From: Ignavibacteria bacterium
Lineage (GTDB): Bacteria; Bacteroidota; Ignavibacteria; Tepidaquicellales; Tepidaquicellaceae
Length of the DNA: 64,000 bases
Assembly (NCBI GenBank): GCA_016710985.1
Contig: JADJTX010000009.1
Location: forward strand, 127,587-191,586
Direction of reading: 5' to 3'
Both the position numbers and the translations under genes were made by a program. How positions within the stretch are numbered: the first letter of the stretch is position 1; each line of letters opens with the position of its first letter. Below, piece by piece: positions 51,325 through 59,212 of the stretch. The notes under the pieces were generated by a model. The model made no database searches. It saw nothing but the letters and a program-made list of their open reading frames with translations, and was not told the DNA's origin.

Positions 51325-52551
51325 ATGAGAATAATAAAATTAATTTTACTTACTGCAGGCATATTGTTTTTGGGGAAAGAGGTAATATCACAAACCAAAA
51401 TGAATCTGGATGAAGTAATTAGAATTTCTATCGAGAACAACCCGTCAATAAAGTCGTCAAGATTTAATATTGAAAAAGAAAAAGCAATAAACCTTAAATC
51501 ATTTAACATTCCTAAACCGGAGCTTTTTATTGAGTATGAAGGAGTACAGGGAAGCCTGAACAACGCAGACAGCAGGAAAATAGGAATTTTACAAATGATA
51601 GAATTTCCAACAAATTATTTTTTGCGTTCGGATGTACAGGAATCACAGATCAAAGTTGCAGAGGAAGAGCTCAATAGTTCTCTCATTTCATTGAGAACAA
51701 ACGTTAAACTGAATTATTATAACCTGCTTTTATTAAATGAGCTTCTCAAAACTTCCAAAGAGAATTATAAGATATATGAAGACTTTCTATTTACAGCTGA
51801 GAAAAAATATGAAGTTGGTGAATCTTCTAATCTTGAAGTTCTCGGAGCCAGAGTAAATAAGATCAAATTCGAAAATGAAATAAAGAATTTAGAATCCGAA
51901 ATTAAATCATCACAGTCTGAAATAAAGACTCTGATGAATGTTGATTATGAAATAAGTCCTGCCGAAGAAATATCATATACAGAAATAAGTCTGAATAAAA
52001 CAGAACTTTTATCCAAAGCATATTCCAATAACCCTGAATTGAAAATGCTTAATTTTCAAAAGGAAAAATCTTCAAACAAACTCTCATTGTCAAAAGGGGA
52101 GCTGCTTCCGGACATCAGCTTCAAATATTTCAGACAAAAAATAGCGGGAGACAATAATTACTGGGGAATGGAAGTGGGACTGGGAGTGCCGCTTTGGTTC
52201 TGGTGGGAACAGTCGGGAAATATTAAGGAGTCGGATTATGAATTAAAGATTGCTTCGAGCGAAGAGATTGGGTTCAGAAAATCATTAGAGAATGAAATCA
52301 ATGTAACTTTTGAAGAGTATGAAAACAGCTTAAGGCAGGTAAAATTTTTTAACGAACAGGCATTGAGAGAAGCAGATGAAATTTTGAGACAGTCAAGAAT
52401 AAGCTATGATGAAGGAGCGATTGGGTATGTAGAATATTTACAGTCATTAAACATTGCTTACGAAACACGAACACAATATCTGAATTCAATTTACAACTAT
52501 AACCAATCAATAATTAAATTAGAAAAACTCACTTCGGGAGATTTAAAATGA
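51325..52551 (+). CDS. czcC: TolC-family outer-membrane channel, CzcC-like
   Basis: 408 residues with a signal peptide (about 1-22, FLGKEVISQ). It has the two long coiled-coil hairpins of TolC/CzcC proteins (ISIENNPSIKSSRFNIEKEKAINLKS; SEEIGFRKSLENEINVTFEEYENSL) and the duplicated repeat layout. It would provide the outer-membrane exit for metal ions pumped by CzcA. Stop and start codons overlap (ATGA) with the adaptor gene. Confidence 0.88.
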   Translation: MRIIKLILLTAGILFLGKEVISQTKMNLDEVIRISIENNPSIKSSRFNIEKEKAINLKSFNIPKPELFIEYEGVQGSLNNADSRKIGILQMIEFPTNYFLRSDVQESQIKVAEEELNSSLISLRTNVKLNYYNLLLLNELLKTSKENYKIYEDFLFTAEKKYEVGESSNLEVLGARVNKIKFENEIKNLESEIKSSQSEIKTLMNVDYEISPAEEISYTEISLNKTELLSKAYSNNPELKMLNFQKEKSSNKLSLSKGELLPDISFKYFRQKIAGDNNYWGMEVGLGVPLWFWWEQSGNIKESDYELKIASSEEIGFRKSLENEINVTFEEYENSLRQVKFFNEQALREADEILRQSRISYDEGAIGYVEYLQSLNIAYETRTQYLNSIYNYNQSIIKLEKLTSGDLK

Positions 52552-53936
52552 AAAATAGCATAATGCACAAAATATTAACAACGGCAGTAATAAATTTATT
52601 ACTAATAATTTTTTTCACAGGATGCAACAGCAAAGATGAAGTAACCAGTGAAAGCAAAGATGTCCATTCGGAAGAATCCGAACATAAAGAAGAAGTTGAT
52701 ACTCATGAAAATGAGGTTGCATTGAGTGAGGAGCAAATTAAGCTGATGGGAATAGAATTATCCAGATTAGAATCTCAGAATATAAACGGATATATAAAAG
52801 TAAACGGTGAGATAATGATGAATCAGGATAATGAATCCAAAGTAGGAAGTATTATACCGGGCAGAGTCAAAAAGATTTATGTAAAAGAAGGTTCGTTTGT
52901 TCGTGCGGGGCAAACGCTTGCCGTGATTGAGAATCCTGATCTGATAAATGTCCAGGTCGAGTATATAAATGCGAAGAATGAATACGAGTTTTCTAAACAG
53001 GATTATGAGAGACAGCAAAAATTAAACAGTGATAATATAGGATCAAAGAAGAATCTTGCGGAGATCGAATCGAACTATAAAAGAGCTCTTGCGAATTATA
53101 AAACACTTGAAGAGAAGTTAACAACTTATAAGATCTCAAAAAGCAGGTTTGATAATATTTACACAGATACAGTTGCAGATCTGCAGAGAAATTATTCCAT
53201 TACAGCTCCCATTTCGGGAAATGTTGTTGCAAGAATGATTACCATTGGTCAATATGTAGAACCTTCAACTGATATGTTCCACATTGTAAATACAACTACT
53301 GTGTTTGTGGATCTGAGTATTTTTGAAAAAGATCTTACCCGCATAAAAGTCGGACAGAAGGTATCCATACAAACAGGGTCAAATCCGGATAAAACTTATG
53401 AAGGAAAAGTTTCTTTTATAAATAAAGTTTTCGATGACAAGAACAGGACAGTAAAAGTAAGAGTCACTATAAATAATAAATCACAGGAGCTGTATCCTTT
53501 TATGTTTATAACTGCAAAAATTTATGTAAATGACGACAATGTATTAGCAGTTCCCGTTTCAGCAATTGAAAGTGAAGGAGAAAATAAATACATCTTTGTT
53601 AAAACCGATGAAAGAAAAAAAATCGAAACTCATGCAGAACATTCAGGTGAGGACGAACATGCAGAGGGAGAAGAGCATAAAGAAGGTGAAGAACATAAAG
53701 AAGGAGAGGAGCATGTGCATGCAGATGGAGAAGAGCATAAGGAAGGCGATGAACACGGTGGTGAAGAGGGGATTGTATTTAAGAAGTATCAGATCAATAC
53801 CGGTATATCTGATGATAAATTTGTCGAAATAATTCCGTTTGAAGAATTAAAGGCGGGCACCGAAGTCATATCAAAGGGAACATTCTATTTAAAATCCGAA
53901 CTAAAGAAAGAGGAACTTGGAAGTCATGATCATTGA
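52548..53936 (+). CDS. czcB: Efflux RND periplasmic adaptor, CzcB-like, with His/Glu-rich metal-binding segment
   Basis: 462 residues. Lipoprotein-type signal (FFTGC, lipobox around residues 22-26) is followed by an acidic/His N-terminal stretch, a biotinyl-lipoyl domain (SIIPGRVKKIYVKEGSFVRAGQTLAVIENPDL), a helical hairpin and membrane-proximal beta domains (PFMFITAKIYVNDDNVLAVPVSAI). Residues about 360-405 form a low-complexity HAEGEEHKEGEEHKEG array rich in His and Glu, probably a metal-binding sponge. The gene order (A, TPR, C, B) is unusual, as the adaptor normally precedes the pump. Confidence 0.88.
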   Translation: MKNSIMHKILTTAVINLLLIIFFTGCNSKDEVTSESKDVHSEESEHKEEVDTHENEVALSEEQIKLMGIELSRLESQNINGYIKVNGEIMMNQDNESKVGSIIPGRVKKIYVKEGSFVRAGQTLAVIENPDLINVQVEYINAKNEYEFSKQDYERQQKLNSDNIGSKKNLAEIESNYKRALANYKTLEEKLTTYKISKSRFDNIYTDTVADLQRNYSITAPISGNVVARMITIGQYVEPSTDMFHIVNTTTVFVDLSIFEKDLTRIKVGQKVSIQTGSNPDKTYEGKVSFINKVFDDKNRTVKVRVTINNKSQELYPFMFITAKIYVNDDNVLAVPVSAIESEGENKYIFVKTDERKKIETHAEHSGEDEHAEGEEHKEGEEHKEGEEHVHADGEEHKEGDEHGGEEGIVFKKYQINTGISDDKFVEIIPFEELKAGTEVISKGTFYLKSELKKEELGSHDH

Positions 53937-53987
53937 TATGGATTTAAACTTTTCATTCCGAAATTAAAATTTAAAGTTAAAGTAATG

Positions 53988-54054
53988 TGTGCGGAAGACT
54001 CTGAAGTAAATATCAAGGTTGTTCATGTTATTTCCAGTATGGGTCTTCCGCACA
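53988..54054. repeat. Perfect 12-base inverted repeat with 43-base spacer
   Basis: TGTGCGGAAGAC (53988-53999) and GTCTTCCGCACA (54043-54054). It lies between the converging Czc operon and Kelch gene and may act as a weak bidirectional terminator or be a small MITE. A TTACTCATTA / CTCATTACTTG-type array follows at 54123-54165. Confidence 0.55.
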
Positions 54055-54153
54055 TATTGATTCTTTTTAAATGCTTGAAAGTGCATAGCTAAAGAGAGAC
54101 GTCAAGGGATTTTAGAAACATCGCAATACTTATTACTCATTACACATTGCTCA

Positions 54154-55467
54154 TTACTTGATAATCAACATCTTCTTCGTATCAAAAAACTCTCCGGTCT
54201 CTATCATATAAAAATATACTCCGCTTGCTAAGCCGGCACCGTTAAACTCAACTTCATAACTTCCTGCTTTTAGTTTTTCATCAACCAGAGTCTGTATCTC
54301 TTTACCTGATACATCAAAAACAAAAAGCTTTACGTCTGACGATTGACTTTTTGCGTTTGTTGAAATATCAAATTTAATTTTAGTAACAGGATTAAATGGG
54401 TTCGGATAGTTTTGATAAAGAGTGAATGTATTCGGAATAACTGAAGAAATACTATTAACTCTCACTGAACTGATATTATTAAATACCCATGTATCATTTT
54501 TATACTCCGGATCAGCGCCGCTGAAGATTATTAATTTATCTGAAGACGGAATGTAAACTGATGCATGTCCCCATCTTGCACTTGGTTTGGTAACACCCTG
54601 GCTGACCGAATCCCATTTCATGGAATCAATAGAAAATTTCCAGAGATCTCCAAAAGTTGACAGGGAGTTTTGTCCGCCGAATATTACTGAGTAGTTTGAA
54701 TTTGTATTTACAACGGGGCTGAACCATCTGCCGTCCGGTTTTATGACAGGCGTGAGATTTGTCCAGACATATGAATTCAGATCCAATGACCAGATATCTG
54801 CTAATGCGCCATTATGCTGGCCGGCATATATAATCATCTGTGTTCTGTCCGGTGTAATGTAACCGGAATGCAGACATCTCAGCTCGGGATGATTGGAATT
54901 TGTCTGATCAGTCCATCTTAAACTATCAACCTGAAAATACCATGTGTCATCAAATCTTCCGCTGGTAGTAAAACCTGCAAAGTTTACTAATCTCCTGTTA
55001 TTGGGATCGAATATAGCCGCTGTCCCATACCTTTTAAGCGGAGCTCCAGCTGTATTTCCGTCCGGCCAAAGTTCCTGCCAGGAGTTGTTATTGAAATTAA
55101 ATGCCCAGACATCATTGTATAATGCTGATCCCTGCCCTGACCAAATTATCATGCGATTCAATAACGAATCATAAACAGCATTAGCTGTAAATCTTACTGA
55201 AGGCATCGAACCTGAAGCCGGAGTTATATTATTCCATTCGTTTGTACTGAGATTTAAACTCCAGACATCATTAAGATTTCCGGTTGAATTTCTTCCCCCG
55301 AAAACAATCATACGGTTTTCGGATTGTAAGTAAATAGAAGAGGCATTAGCACGTTCCGGCGGGGTTCCTATAGTTGGGAGTTGAACCCAGGACTGTGCAT
55401 ATAGAAAACCTGATATTCTAATTAAGGTCATTAAGATTAAACTTAAAAAAAAGATGTTTGCTTTCAT
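54154..55467 (-). CDS. Secreted Kelch-repeat T9SS protein
   Basis: 437 residues: signal peptide (about 1-24), then six to seven Kelch-type blades (ENRMIVFGGRNSTGNLNDVWSLNLSTNEW, NRMIIWSGQGSALYNDVWAFNFNNNSW, DKLIIFSGADPEYKNDTWVFNN) forming a beta-propeller, and a C-terminal T9SS type A domain (LYQNYPNPFNPVTKIKFDIS...KKMLIIK). It is expected at the surface or secreted. Kelch propellers bind proteins or glycans; the ligand is unknown. A single gene converging with the efflux operon. Confidence 0.88.
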   Translation of the reverse strand: MKANIFFLSLILMTLIRISGFLYAQSWVQLPTIGTPPERANASSIYLQSENRMIVFGGRNSTGNLNDVWSLNLSTNEWNNITPASGSMPSVRFTANAVYDSLLNRMIIWSGQGSALYNDVWAFNFNNNSWQELWPDGNTAGAPLKRYGTAAIFDPNNRRLVNFAGFTTSGRFDDTWYFQVDSLRWTDQTNSNHPELRCLHSGYITPDRTQMIIYAGQHNGALADIWSLDLNSYVWTNLTPVIKPDGRWFSPVVNTNSNYSVIFGGQNSLSTFGDLWKFSIDSMKWDSVSQGVTKPSARWGHASVYIPSSDKLIIFSGADPEYKNDTWVFNNISSVRVNSISSVIPNTFTLYQNYPNPFNPVTKIKFDISTNAKSQSSDVKLFVFDVSGKEIQTLVDEKLKAGSYEVEFNGAGLASGVYFYMIETGEFFDTKKMLIIK

Positions 55468-55574
55468 TTTTAAATATATAATATTATAAAGACAAAGTTA
55501 GATTATTATTATGATCAGTTAGTACTGATTACTACTACGTTTATTTTCAGATTTGGGATTTCAATTTTATTAAA

Positions 55575-55696
55575 TAGAAACTTCTGAAAAATGGCAGGTC
55601 AGACATTCCTGTCTGACAATATTTTTAGAATATACAATAAAAATGACAGACAAGAATGTTGTCCTACCTGATTGTAAGGTTTTTCAGAGGTTTCTA
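55575..55696. mobile_element. 122-base MITE-like element with 17-base terminal inverted repeats
   Basis: TAGAAACTTCTGAAAAA (55575-55591) and TTTTTCAGAGGTTTCTA (55680-55696) are inverted with one mismatch. Inside, TCAGACATTCCTGTCTGA forms its own hairpin, and a related degenerate copy (GACAGACAAGAATGTTGTC) follows. No gene is contained. It sits between two minus-strand genes. Confidence 0.65.
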
Positions 55697-55711
55697 AACA
55701 TTAACTCTCTT

Positions 55712-57154
55712 TCAAAATTTCCTATTCAGCTCATTAATTTTTTCTAACATCCATTTTTTTTGCAGGAAAAATTTTTCTGCCTGCATTTCTTTTTCAAGGC
55801 TGTTGATTAAATATACTTTTGTAGTTGAAATTGTTTTCAGCTTTCTGAAATAATAAAGGAATTTAACATAATTTTCCTTGAGTTCTTTTGAAATATCAAT
55901 TCGTCTTTTCAAATATTTGCTTAAAGTTTCCATTATAAAAGAAATATTCTCGAACTTCCCTAATTCATAATTATTTTGAATTAAAAGAATTTTATGAGAC
56001 AGATAAAAATACGGGTTAATATTTTCTACTTTAAGCAAGTGCTGTAATGAAGAATTAAAATCTTTATTTTCAAAAGTTATTCTTGCTAATCCCAGATTTA
56101 CAGCTGATTCCCTGTCATTTACCGATAAATAATGTTTATATTTCTCTGCAAACTCCTTAGCCCAGGAAATTTTCTTTAACATCGTTACGTGCTCAATCAC
56201 TGAGTAGTAGTAATCACTCTGAATATATTCTCCGAACAATGTAAGAGAGTTATCGTTCATCATCTTATTTAAAATGAATATTTCGTTGAGAAATTTTTCT
56301 TCCCCTTTGACAAGTTTATTTACAGAATAATCAAGAATGTTTATGAGCATATGCCTAAACAAATTTGAAGAATATTTTTCCCTGTTCCTTAAGATTATTC
56401 TTTTTACTTCAAAATAATATTTCTCCTCATCCGGATATATTTTTGAAAGAATAATAATATAAAAAATATAGACCGTTAAGTAGTTTTTTTTTATGTAAGA
56501 TTTTTTTTTGTAAAGGTAGTCCATAATATCATCAAACAGCCAGAGTTTTGAAGTTGAATTATCAATAAATTCTTTCTTCAAATTTGATATAATGCTTACG
56601 CTTGTTATGTTTGTCATAATAAAAAACATTCTGAGATTTTCAAACAGTTTCTCTATTTCACTATCTAAATCATGATTATCACCGGTACCTAAATAGCTTA
56701 TGTTTTGAAAATAATAATGAGTCTGATTTAAGAAAAAATTCAACCCCTTATTAAATTCCATTTCAAAACTTTTTTGAATCTCTTTAGATAAGGAAGCAAA
56801 TTGCTTTTGAATATTTCTGGTCCGGTATACTTCCAATAAGAGATTTTTCTGATAATAGCTGTCTTTTAGAAACTCATTATAGATCAAATACCTGTCAATC
56901 ACCGAAGAAAATGCCGAAGTTATTTTCCAGTATTTTGATTCATGGAATATTTCAGAGCCGAAAACACTTTTGTATAAATCGAATTTTGAAACTTCTGTAT
57001 TAATGACCTTGTCATAATTTTTATAAAGATAATCATACATTGAAACAAGTGTCTTATTGGAATTAAAAACAGGCGATTCAATAAAATTTCGAAGCTCAAT
57101 AAACTCATTTTTCGAAATACTCTTCAGTAAATTAAATAGTTTAACTTCTTTCAT
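55712..57154 (-). CDS. Large hypothetical helical protein (480 aa)
   Basis: No recognised catalytic motif. The N-terminus (VKLFNLLKSISKNEFIELRNFIESPVFNSNKTLVSMYDYLYKNYDKVI) matches a family of long all-helical proteins found as multiple copies in Ignavibacteria; I know no function for it. The remainder is Asn/Lys/Tyr/Phe-rich with regularly spaced aromatic residues, as in helical repeat scaffolds. There is no signal peptide, so it is probably cytoplasmic. Confidence 0.6.
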   Translation of the reverse strand: MKEVKLFNLLKSISKNEFIELRNFIESPVFNSNKTLVSMYDYLYKNYDKVINTEVSKFDLYKSVFGSEIFHESKYWKITSAFSSVIDRYLIYNEFLKDSYYQKNLLLEVYRTRNIQKQFASLSKEIQKSFEMEFNKGLNFFLNQTHYYFQNISYLGTGDNHDLDSEIEKLFENLRMFFIMTNITSVSIISNLKKEFIDNSTSKLWLFDDIMDYLYKKKSYIKKNYLTVYIFYIIILSKIYPDEEKYYFEVKRIILRNREKYSSNLFRHMLINILDYSVNKLVKGEEKFLNEIFILNKMMNDNSLTLFGEYIQSDYYYSVIEHVTMLKKISWAKEFAEKYKHYLSVNDRESAVNLGLARITFENKDFNSSLQHLLKVENINPYFYLSHKILLIQNNYELGKFENISFIMETLSKYLKRRIDISKELKENYVKFLYYFRKLKTISTTKVYLINSLEKEMQAEKFFLQKKWMLEKINELNRKF

Positions 57155-57296
57155 AAATCATTTCAGGAAGGTTAGTTATAAATTTTCTTATAAAATTCTT
57201 AACAAATTAGTCAATTAAGTCATAATTTTAAAGATTGTATAATATTATTCTTTTCTAACTATGCAATCTCTTAAGTAAGTCCCGGATTCCATTTCT

Positions 57297-57328
57297 TTTG
57301 CGGGTTCATGTTAAATGCGATAGATTTG
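57297..57328 (+). promoter_or_regulatory. Bacteroidota-type promoter of the lactonase-like lipoprotein gene
   Basis: TTTG (57297-57300), exactly 20 bases, TAGATTTG (57321-57328). A consensus match, 40 bases upstream of the start at 57369. Confidence 0.7.
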
Positions 57329-57368
57329 TAAAGAATTTATTTAATCTTTAAAACTAAAACCAAAAAAA

Positions 57369-58574
57369 ATGAAAAACAAAAATCTCTTACTCGCATTGGT
57401 GATTCTTTCCTTTGCATTCATATTTTCATCTTGCTCAGATGACCAGCAGGCTGTAAATCCAACCGGTCCGTCATGGAATACCCGGGATGTGCCGGACATT
57501 ACAGAAAACGGAGAAAATCCCGACGAAACAATATTATCTTCAGAAACTGATAATCCGTCATCATCCGGATTTATTTATATTCAGAGTAACGATGCCGGAC
57601 TAAACAGCGTGCTGATCTACAGGCAGCAAAGTAACGGCTCACTTACACTTCAGGCAACCGTGTCTTCAGGAGGTAATGGAACCGGAGGCGGTCTTGGAAA
57701 CCAGGGAGCGATAACAATTAATGAAAATGAAAAATGGCTGTTTGCTGTCAATGCCGGAAGTAATTCAGTTTCATCTTTTAGAATATCAAATAACGGTAAC
57801 TTAACACTTGCCCATACTATGAGTACAGGCGGGATAAGACCAGTCAGCGTAACAAGTTACCGTCGTCTGTTGTATGTTGTAAATGCAGGCAGTGACAACA
57901 TATCCGGCTTCCGCATAGGCGGCGGCGGTACTCTTACAGCTATTGCAGGTTCAATGCAATCTTTAAGTTCGACGGGTACAGGTCCTGCGCAAATTTCATT
58001 TTCCCCAAATGGTAATTTTTTGTATGTTACAGAAAAAGCCACAGATAAAATCACAACATTCCCTGTTGGAAATAATGGTGCCGCAGGTTCAGGAACTTCT
58101 GTTTCATCTACCGGACAGACTCCGTTCGGATTTGATATAGCGCGTGATAAATATTTAATTGTTTCCAACGCGGCAGGCGGAGCTGCTAATCAAAGTTCTG
58201 CTACTTCGTACAGCGGATTAAATGCAGGAAATCTTTCTCCTGTCAACGGTGCTGTTGGTAATAACCAGGCGGCAGCATGCTGGGTTGCGGTGACTAAATA
58301 TGGACGTTTTGCATTTGTGAGAAATACTGGAAGCGACAACATTTCTTCTTATTACGTTGCACCGTTCGGAGGATTATTTTTACTTCACGCGGCAATTCCG
58401 TCAGAAGATGCACCGACTGAAATAATAGTTGCAGATAATAATATTTATGTATATGCTCTTAATTCTGCATCGCATACCATTAGCTGCTATCGCCGGACAA
58501 TTCTTGGCAATTTAAATTCTATTGGTACAACTACCGGATTACCGAGTTTCGCTACCGGTATTGCAGCGAGATAA
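57369..58574 (+). CDS. Lactonase-family beta-propeller lipoprotein
   Basis: 401 residues. A type II signal peptide with lipobox FSSCSD (Cys about residue 22) suggests membrane anchoring. The body is a seven-bladed propeller with repeated NAGSNSVSSFRISNNGNLTLA, NAGSDNISGFRIGGGGTLTAI and NSASHTISCYRRTILGNLNSI units, the pattern of PF10282 (6-phosphogluconolactonase-like) surface proteins. The true Pgl is the unrelated gene at 18220, so catalysis is doubtful here; a binding or structural role is as likely. A strong terminator follows. Confidence 0.8.
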   Translation: MKNKNLLLALVILSFAFIFSSCSDDQQAVNPTGPSWNTRDVPDITENGENPDETILSSETDNPSSSGFIYIQSNDAGLNSVLIYRQQSNGSLTLQATVSSGGNGTGGGLGNQGAITINENEKWLFAVNAGSNSVSSFRISNNGNLTLAHTMSTGGIRPVSVTSYRRLLYVVNAGSDNISGFRIGGGGTLTAIAGSMQSLSSTGTGPAQISFSPNGNFLYVTEKATDKITTFPVGNNGAAGSGTSVSSTGQTPFGFDIARDKYLIVSNAAGGAANQSSATSYSGLNAGNLSPVNGAVGNNQAAACWVAVTKYGRFAFVRNTGSDNISSYYVAPFGGLFLLHAAIPSEDAPTEIIVADNNIYVYALNSASHTISCYRRTILGNLNSIGTTTGLPSFATGIAAR

Positions 58575-58613
58575 AACCTGAAACAAATTTAAGAACTGTA
58601 ATTAAAATATTTA

Positions 58614-58657
58614 TGAGGAGTTAATGCATTATTAAATGCGTAACTCCTCAATTTTTT
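58614..58657 (+). terminator. Rho-independent terminator of the lactonase-like lipoprotein gene
   Basis: TGAGGAGTTA pairs with TAACTCCTCA, with GCATT/AATGC continuing the stem inside the loop, followed by ATTTTTT. The remaining gap to 58830 has no gene that I can support. Confidence 0.85.
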
Positions 58658-58830
58658 GTATTAAATAAAATACACCGTTTTGTTATTCCTGAATACCGTC
58701 GTGAATCCATTTTTAAAGCACGTTTTTCATGATTGGAATCCTGATAAAAAGCATTCGGGATGAAGTAAGAAGTTTGCTGTCTCTTCCGGGTACTTTTAAA
58801 CCTCCTATGAATTTTAAATCCAAAACAATC

Positions 58831-58874
58831 TTGCCTATCTGTTTAATAGTTCATATTTTTGTGAACTATTAAAC
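58831..58874 (+). promoter_or_regulatory. arsR-family promoter overlapped by its operator
   Basis: TTG (58831-58833), 20 bases, TATTTTTG (58854-58861). The -7 box forms the 8-base centre of a perfect dyad: GTTTAATAGTTCA (58841-58853) and TGAACTATTAAAC (58862-58874). A third half-site TGAACTAT directly precedes the start codon. This is the expected layout for ArsR autorepression. Confidence 0.8.
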
Positions 58875-58883
58875 TTATGAACT

Positions 58884-59204
58884 ATGATCAACAAAAACAT
58901 TTATAAGCTTCATGCTGAAGTATGTAAAGCATTAGGACACCCTCTGCGTATTGAAGTCATTGACCTGCTTCAGGACAATGAGCTTTGCTTTACCGACATT
59001 CTGGAAATAACCGGCGGACTGAAGTCTAACCTATCCCAGCATCTTTCGGCAATGACAAAGAAAGGTATTCTGACAGTAAGACGAGACGGGAAATGCAACT
59101 ACTTTTCTCTTTCATCAAAGAAAGTAGCAAAGGCGTGCAGCTTAATGCGGGAGGTGCTTATTACGAATCTGAAACAACACCAAAAAATTCTTGATAAAAT
59201 GTAA
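58884..59204 (+). CDS. ArsR-family repressor of the MFS-rhodanese gene
   Basis: 106 residues: winged HTH with HPLRIEVIDLLQDNELCFTDILEITGGLKSNLSQHLSAMTKKGILTVRRDGKCNYFSLSSKKV. Metal-sensing ArsR proteins have ExCVC at this place. Here there is one Cys (Cys35 in NELCFTD), with others at 14, 71 and 85. The sensor may therefore respond to thiol or sulfur chemistry or to a metal bound by dispersed Cys; neither is shown. It lies 8 bases before the transporter gene, in one operon under the dyad at 58841-58874. Confidence 0.85.
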   Translation: MINKNIYKLHAEVCKALGHPLRIEVIDLLQDNELCFTDILEITGGLKSNLSQHLSAMTKKGILTVRRDGKCNYFSLSSKKVAKACSLMREVLITNLKQHQKILDKM

Positions 59205-59212
59205 GCATTAAA

